Assembly: GCA_051003795.1 (NCBI GenBank)
Contig: JBPCKZ010000202.1
Span: 1-10,951, forward strand
Reading direction: 5' to 3'
Origin: JALYXS01 sp051003795
Lineage (GTDB): Bacteria; Acidobacteriota; Terriglobia; Bryobacterales; Bryobacteraceae
Length of the DNA stretch: 10,951 nt
Positions 6,982 to 10,951 of the stretch are shown piece by piece; position 1 is the first letter of the stretch; every line of letters begins with the position of its first letter. The notes below the pieces were generated by a model that made no database searches, was not told the origin of the DNA, and saw only the letters and a list, made by a program, of their open reading frames with translations. The position numbers and the translations under genes are program-made.

Positions 6982-7709
6982 AGATCGAGGTTCAGGCGCT
7001 CGCCACGGACGAACAATTCCGGGACGCCGTCGCTCTCCAGAAGAGCATCTGGGGCTTCGAAGACATCGAACTGCTTCCGGTCCGGCTTTTTGTGGTCGCG
7101 ACTAAAGTGGGTGGCCAGGCGTTCGGCGCTTACGACGCGGCGCGGATGGTCGCATTCTGCCTCGCAATACCCGGAATGAAGCCCGGCGGTCGGTCCTATT
7201 TGCATAGCCACATGCTCGGCGTCGCGCCGGAATATCGAAACGCGGGCATCGGCCGGCTGCTGAAATTGCGGCAGCGCGAAGACGCTTTGTCCCGGCCGGT
7301 CGATTTGATCGAGTGGACCTTCGATCCGCTCGAAATCAAGAATGCCTGGTTCAATTTGGAGCGGCTCGGAGCAATCGTGAGGCGCTACGTTCGCAATCAA
7401 TACGGCACCACGTCGAGCCATCTACATGGCGGACTCCCGACGGACCGGTGTACCGCCGAATGGTGGATCGACAGTGAAAGGGTGAATTCGATGCTCGATG
7501 GGAAGCCGCTTTTCCGCCCCGCTATCGAGGCGCGCATTCCCGTTCCCGCCGCGATTTCCACTATCCGGCTCAAAGATCCCAAACAAGGGCGCGCGATTCA
7601 GCAGGAGATCGGCCGCCAGTTTCTCGAATGTTTTGATCGGGGCTTGGCGGTAATCGGATTTGAGCGAACGGAAGGCGAGGGGATTTATCTGCTGGGGCGG
7701 CTGCCATGA
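6978..7709 (+). CDS. GNAT-family N-acyltransferase, likely partner of NSAR
   Basis: This protein of 243 residues is a GNAT acyl-CoA transferase. The clearest sign is the CoA pyrophosphate loop: HMLGVAPEYRNAGIGRLLKLR, whose RNAGIG fits the R/QxxGxG/A motif A, near residues 78-98. The remainder resembles the predicted-acetyltransferase group COG3375 by general pattern (from memory, not searched). It starts at TTG 6978, with a perfect AGGAGG, overlaps the mazG stop as TTGA, and its own stop overlaps the next ATG as ATGA. In Geobacillus kaustophilus a GNAT encoded beside NSAR transfers succinyl from succinyl-CoA to D-amino acids, so N-succinylation of D-amino acids is the best functional guess here. 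An acetyltransferase with another substrate remains possible because the acyl-CoA and acceptor cannot be read from sequence. Confidence 0.85.
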   Translation: MKIEVQALATDEQFRDAVALQKSIWGFEDIELLPVRLFVVATKVGGQAFGAYDAARMVAFCLAIPGMKPGGRSYLHSHMLGVAPEYRNAGIGRLLKLRQREDALSRPVDLIEWTFDPLEIKNAWFNLERLGAIVRRYVRNQYGTTSSHLHGGLPTDRCTAEWWIDSERVNSMLDGKPLFRPAIEARIPVPAAISTIRLKDPKQGRAIQQEIGRQFLECFDRGLAVIGFERTEGEGIYLLGRLP

Positions 7710-8815
7710 AAATCGACCGGATCGTCCTGCGCCAGTTGCGCATGCCGCTGGTGCACTTCTTTGAAACCAGTTTTGGCCGCACGTACGAACGCGACATCAT
7801 CCTGGTTGAAGCGGTCGCGGACGGCGTTTCGGGCTGGGGCGAAGTCACGGCGGGGGAAAATCCGTTCTACAACGAAGAGTGGACGGACGCTTCGTGGGCG
7901 ATCGTCCGCGATTACGCCGCGCCGCGCGTGATCCGGCGCGAGTTGGAGACGGCGAACGACGTTGCCCCGTTGACCGAACACATTCGCGGACACCTGATGG
8001 CGCGGGGCGGAATGGAAGCGGCGGTCTGGGATCTCGAAGCGCGCCTGCTGAATCGGCCGCTTTACCGCCACATCGGCGGCGGCGCGCGAACGGAAATTCC
8101 CTGCGGCGTTTCGATCGGCATCCAGGATTCGGTTGGGCAATTGATCGAGAAGATCGAACTCGAACTTGCGGCCGGATACCAGCGCATCAAGATGAAGATC
8201 AAGCCCGGATGGGACATCGACGCTATCCGCCAGGTCCGCGAGCGGTTCCCGAATATTCGCCTGATGGCGGATGCGAACTCGGCCTACACGCTGGCCGATG
8301 CCGCGCACTTAAAGAAGCTGGACGATTTCTACCTGATGATGATCGAGCAGCCGTTGAGCCACGACGACATCATCGACCACGCCACGCTGCAAGCGCGACT
8401 CGACACGCCGATTTGTCTCGATGAGTGCATCCGTTCCGCGCACCACGCGGAACAGGCGATTCAACTGCGGGCTTGCCGGATCATCAACATTAAACTCGGC
8501 CGCGTCGGCGGCTTTCGGGAAGCGAAGCGGTTGCACGATGTCGCGGAGAAGGCCGGAATTCCGGTGTGGTGCGGCGGCATGCTCGAAGCCGGAGTCGGCC
8601 GGGCGCACAACGTCGCCTTGGCGACGCTGCCGAATTTCACTTTGCCCGGCGATGTTTCCGCCGGCAAACGATATTGGAAGCGCGACATTATTGTGCCCGA
8701 AGTGGAGACGACGCGACGCGGGACCATCGCCGTGCGGGAGGAGCCTGGGTTCGGCTATGAGATCGACCGGGATTTCCTGCGCGCCGTAACCCTCCGCGAG
8801 GAAACCATAGCCTGA
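7706..8815 (+). CDS. menC: N-succinylamino acid racemase / o-succinylbenzoate synthase
   Basis: The 369-residue protein is a member of the NSAR/OSBS group in the enolase superfamily. Its catalytic set is complete: KMK at 162-164 (general base lysine), the metal ligands Asp189 in MADAN, Glu214 in IEQPL and Asp239 in LDECIRS, and the second base Lys263 in NIKLGRVGG. The numbering nearly coincides with Amycolatopsis NSAR, with no gaps needed. Arg266, reported as a second-shell residue favouring racemase activity, is also present. OSBS makes o-succinylbenzoate in menaquinone synthesis; NSAR racemises N-succinyl amino acids; many members do both. No other men gene is in the window, and the ATG overlaps the GNAT stop, so NSAR is the better guess for its role here. 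It is the last gene before a convergent, gene-poor gap; no terminator was found. Confidence 0.92.
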   Translation: MKIDRIVLRQLRMPLVHFFETSFGRTYERDIILVEAVADGVSGWGEVTAGENPFYNEEWTDASWAIVRDYAAPRVIRRELETANDVAPLTEHIRGHLMARGGMEAAVWDLEARLLNRPLYRHIGGGARTEIPCGVSIGIQDSVGQLIEKIELELAAGYQRIKMKIKPGWDIDAIRQVRERFPNIRLMADANSAYTLADAAHLKKLDDFYLMMIEQPLSHDDIIDHATLQARLDTPICLDECIRSAHHAEQAIQLRACRIINIKLGRVGGFREAKRLHDVAEKAGIPVWCGGMLEAGVGRAHNVALATLPNFTLPGDVSAGKRYWKRDIIVPEVETTRRGTIAVREEPGFGYEIDRDFLRAVTLREETIA

Positions 8816-8872
8816 GAGTGTCAAACGCTTCCGCGCACATTCCTTGGCGCGTTGCCCAAAATATTGGTCCGC

Positions 8873-9163
8873 TCACTGGGAGCTGAATGCACTCCGCGGA
8901 TCGATCTTGTTCGTCGAACTGCTTGCACCGTTGATTTCGTGAATTACGTCGCCGGCCTGCAATCCGTTTGAATCTCGGCCTGTCGTGTCCGAATCGGGCT
9001 GCCACAACCACTCCGTATCGGCCGCGCAGGCCGATCCAATTATTCCAAGCCGGGAGATCTGGTTTGCCTCGGGGTCGACCAGTTCGGCAATACGATCGGA
9101 AGAATGTTGTTTTGGGCCGCACGCGAATGGCTGGTGCCTTCGTTCATGGGAAACGCCGCGATA
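8873..9163 (-). pseudogene. Remnant of a PDZ-domain protein, possibly a trypsin-like serine protease
   Basis: The 360 bp between the menC-like gene and the Dabb gene hold no intact gene. On the minus strand one frame stays open from 9163 to a TGA at 8875-8873, but has no ATG start. It encodes ELVDPEANQISRLGIIG (about 9091-9041) and then GLQAGDVIHEING (8965-8927), a good match to the carboxylate-side strand and GDxIxxING loop of PDZ domains as found in DegP/HtrA-type S1C proteases. After the loop it ends early at AFSSQ. In another minus-strand frame just upstream, FGCDIAAFPMNEG and ILPIVLPNW, ending at a TAA near 9042, could be further protease remains separated by a frameshift. I read this as a decayed gene. 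A chance PDZ-like match in an out-of-frame region is the alternative. Confidence 0.5.
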
Positions 9164-9175
9164 TCACAACCAAAT

Positions 9176-9574
9176 TTAGTTTGTAATTTGCGTATTGCTG
9201 CTTTCTTCGCGAAGCGGAATGTAAATTTTCTCCCAGGCCTTGTGCGCCGGGGCGGCCACGTACGCCTCCGCGGCGGCTTTGTTTTCAAACTCGATTGCAA
9301 AGGCCGCGGTGCGCTCGCTCGGCTGCACCTTGGTGGCTTTGATCCAGACGTTCTTGATGCCGGGAATTTCGGCGGCCATCGTTTTGATTCCAGCCAGAGC
9401 GGCCGCGCGCTGCTCAGGCGTGGCGTCCGGCTTCCAGGTTACCGTCGAGACGTGCAGAACGGTCGTCGGCGCGTTATACCGGTTTGCACCGACCAGCATT
9501 CCCGCGCAGAAAGCGGCGAACGTCAGCATGAGGTAGATGGATCGTTTTCTTGCAATGGTTTTCATAACGTTCAT
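9176..9574 (-). CDS. Membrane-anchored Dabb (stress-responsive A/B barrel) domain protein
   Basis: The 132-residue protein starts with a basic stretch and a hydrophobic segment at 13-30 (YLMLTFAAFCAGMLVGA), either a signal peptide without a clear cleavage site or an N-terminal anchor. Residues 39-122 fit a Dabb ferredoxin-like alpha/beta barrel: VLHVSTVTWKP at the first strand with the typical His, IPGIKNVWI in the middle, FAIEFENKAAAEAY and the closing PAHKAWEKIY that matches the Y..HP.H.. element. Dabb proteins are usually small dimers, some enzymes in polyketide or stress pathways, most without known activity. Upstream GGTGAG, 6-7 nt before the ATG and inside the end of the previous gene, supports this start; Met4 is an alternative. 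One base separates it from the upstream gene, so it is last in a three-gene operon. Confidence 0.8.
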   Translation of the reverse strand: MNVMKTIARKRSIYLMLTFAAFCAGMLVGANRYNAPTTVLHVSTVTWKPDATPEQRAAALAGIKTMAAEIPGIKNVWIKATKVQPSERTAAFAIEFENKAAAEAYVAAPAHKAWEKIYIPLREESSNTQITN

Positions 9575-9575
9575 G

Positions 9576-9995
9576 CTATCTCACCTTGCGGAGGCCGCTC
9601 CATCGCTCGGAGAGAACGATGGAGTTGGCCGGATTGCGCGGATCGTATTTAACGCTCACCGGGCCGACGACGCTCCACCGGTCTTCGGGCAAATAAGCCT
9701 GGAGAGCGGTTAAGTCTTGCGATGCGGTGTAACCGACACCGCGGACATGATAAGAATACTCGATCGCATTTTCCTGAAGCTCGACAATGACGCCATCGCC
9801 CATCTTGCCCCAGGAACTCACGCCGCGCCGGCGACGGGCTTCCATTTCAGCCGAGTCGGGGCGATTGCGCAGGTGGGATCGAAAACCAAGGCCGGCGGCA
9901 ACCGCAATCGCCGATCCCACGACCATCAGGCCCGTGGTCTCGGGTGAGAAGACGTAGGCGAGAGCCCGTGGCATGAGTTGGGTTAAGCATAGCAT
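9576..9995 (-). CDS. Single-helix membrane protein, DUF3592-like
   Basis: The 139-residue protein has one transmembrane segment at about 21-38 (TGLMVVGSAIAVAAGLGF), followed by a strongly basic stretch (RSHLRNR, then RRRR at 54-57), which by the positive-inside rule puts the C-terminal part in the cytoplasm. The region from 65 onward has strands GDGVIVEL, EYSYHVRGVGYTAS and the ending GPVSVKYDPRNPANSIV at 111-127; this order, with a YDPxNPxxS element, resembles DUF3592-type domains. No enzyme motif is seen and its function is unknown. Start choice is weak: ATG 9995 is used, TTG 10022 and ATG 9974 are in the same frame and none has a Shine-Dalgarno. It lies between the FN3 lipoprotein gene and the Dabb gene with almost no space on either side, so co-transcription is likely. 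Confidence 0.65.
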   Translation of the reverse strand: MLCLTQLMPRALAYVFSPETTGLMVVGSAIAVAAGLGFRSHLRNRPDSAEMEARRRRGVSSWGKMGDGVIVELQENAIEYSYHVRGVGYTASQDLTALQAYLPEDRWSVVGPVSVKYDPRNPANSIVLSERWSGLRKVR

Positions 9996-10024
9996 TGCGT
10001 CACGGCACGGCGGCCGAGCCAAGT

Positions 10025-10951
10025 CTACGGGGCCGTCGCCTCGACCGGCGCGGATTGCTTGCTTTCGTTGTTCTGCCGATCGACCGAGCTCACCGCGTAG
10101 CGGTAATGCTTGCCAGGCTCCACTTTCGAATCGCTGAAGCTCGGCGATTCCTGCAAGCCCGAAACCCGTTCAAATGGGCCCGCGCCCAAAGCCCGGTAAA
10201 CCCAATAGCCGGCCAGGTCGGATTCGGTGTTGCGGTCCCAAACCAACTCAATGCTCTTGGTCGATACGACGGCGCCGAGGCCCATGGGTACCGCTGGAGC
10301 GTAAGTGTCTTTCGGCGTAATCGTTTCCTCGTCCGAAGGTTCGCTCTCCGCGACCGAGTTGCCGGCTGGAGCCAGAGCCTGAACGAAGTAAGTATAGGTT
10401 TTGCCGTAATCCGTTGCGATGTCGTCAAATGCGGAGGCGTTCGGGCTGGCAAGGACGGACCAGTTGCCCAGCGGCCCATCGCGCCGGTATACCCGAAACA
10501 TCGTAGCCGGCGATTGCCAGTTCAATTGCACGCCGCTGGGAACGTCTTTCAAAATCAGGCCGGACGGCTTCGGAACGGCCGGTACGATGGACAGCGTCGG
10601 CAGGTTGGACCAGCCGGCATCGCGCCCTCTCGAATTCAGGGCCTTCACCCCGATCACGACATCTTTCCCGTACCATTCCTCCGCGGGCGCGGCGTACCGC
10701 ACGGCGGCCCCGGAGTTGGGAACGTTCGGCAGGCGTTTCGCATCGGCGAGCGTGGGGCCGATCCGGAGATCCAGATCCGGCGGTTGCTTCAGAACCAGCC
10801 CCTCGGTACTTTGTTTGGGAATGCTGAACTGGATAATGATGTTCGAGCCGCGCTCGACCGCCGCGAGATCGGCGATCCTGACGGGAAGGTTGAGAGCCGG
10901 CGGAAGCGTTTCCCCGATGTAGCCGCAATTTGCCAGCGTGAGCGCGAGAGC
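10025..10951 (-). CDS. Fibronectin type III domain lipoprotein, first residues cut by window edge
   Basis: The minus-strand frame is open from the right edge to TAG at 10027-10025, giving 308 visible residues; the start codon lies outside. The first visible residues are ALALTLANCGYIGETLPP, the end of a lipoprotein signal with the probable lipidated Cys at visible residue 9, so the mature protein should be anchored in a membrane and face outward or into the periplasm. Three FN3-like units follow: one from PVRIADL to TLSIVP, one from KPSGLILKDVPSGVQLNW to about EETITP, and one from APAVPMGLGAV to the end, each with the W and Y-x-Y strand pattern (FRVYRRD, YTYFVQA; GYWVYRA, YRYAVSS). Such domains bind proteins or glycans. 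The lipobox has Asn before Cys, which is unusual. The start at GTG 10702 is rejected because the frame continues upstream. Confidence 0.82.
   Translation of the reverse strand, partial: ALALTLANCGYIGETLPPALNLPVRIADLAAVERGSNIIIQFSIPKQSTEGLVLKQPPDLDLRIGPTLADAKRLPNVPNSGAAVRYAAPAEEWYGKDVVIGVKALNSRGRDAGWSNLPTLSIVPAVPKPSGLILKDVPSGVQLNWQSPATMFRVYRRDGPLGNWSVLASPNASAFDDIATDYGKTYTYFVQALAPAGNSVAESEPSDEETITPKDTYAPAVPMGLGAVVSTKSIELVWDRNTESDLAGYWVYRALGAGPFERVSGLQESPSFSDSKVEPGKHYRYAVSSVDRQNNESKQSAPVEATAP

Noticed and set aside
7685..8308. Minus-strand frame of 207 codons opposite menC
   Set aside because: Shadow of the NSAR/OSBS gene, whose catalytic residues all lie on the plus strand.
8816..8872. Terminator behind menC
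   Set aside because: Only 5-bp pairings (CGCGC with GCGCG, AACGC with GCGTT) and no T-run; too weak to call.
8688..9122. Minus-strand frame of 144 codons covering the end of menC and the gap
   Set aside because: It overlaps more than 100 bp of menC and has no family pattern; the PDZ-like motif is in a different frame.
8968..9186. Small plus-strand frame of 72 codons in the gap
   Set aside because: No Shine-Dalgarno, Arg/Pro-rich composition typical of a shadow, and opposite the PDZ-like remnant.

Overview
The window looks like chromosomal DNA of a high-GC, Gram-negative soil-type bacterium, most likely an acidobacterium of the Solibacter/Bryobacter type. That assignment is inferred from gene content and style: a Tat-signal TIM-barrel sugar isomerase, a fibronectin type III lipoprotein, an enolase-superfamily menC/NSAR next to a GNAT, non-ATG starts and many 4-nt stop/start overlaps. 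No rRNA, tRNA, CRISPR array, transposase or phage gene was seen, and no sequence was compared with a database.

Layout. (1) Minus strand, 1-1678: prmA (ribosomal protein L11 methyltransferase family), then a Tat-signal sugar phosphate isomerase/epimerase that runs off the left edge; the two overlap by ATGA. (2) Plus strand, 1711-4971: a dihydrodipicolinate-synthase-family protein, a PfkB sugar kinase and a GH4 6-phospho-glycosidase, the last two overlapping by GTGA. Only 32 bp separate this cluster from prmA. (3) Plus strand, 5072-8815: after an AT-richer 100-bp gap come a GT4 glycosyltransferase, two-domain MazG, a GNAT acyltransferase and an N-succinylamino acid racemase / o-succinylbenzoate synthase; the last three are joined by 4-nt overlaps. 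(4) 8816-9175: no intact gene, but the minus strand carries a decayed fragment with a PDZ-like motif. (5) Minus strand, 9176-10951: a lipoprotein with three FN3-like domains (its first residues lie beyond the right edge), a one-helix membrane protein and a membrane-anchored Dabb-domain protein, probably one operon.

How the genes may work together. The GNAT-NSAR pair resembles the Geobacillus pathway that converts D-amino acids to L-amino acids through N-succinyl intermediates; the desuccinylase it would need is not in the window. The PfkB-GH4 pair suggests kinase-dependent breakdown of phosphorylated glycosides without a phosphotransferase system in view. The DHDPS-family protein is the strangest gene: it aligns without gaps around the active site, yet the Schiff-base lysine is isoleucine (Ile165), so it cannot use the family's classical chemistry. 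These three points, plus the protease-like remnant and a triplicated 18-nt repeat at the end of the glycosyltransferase gene, are the main items for follow-up.
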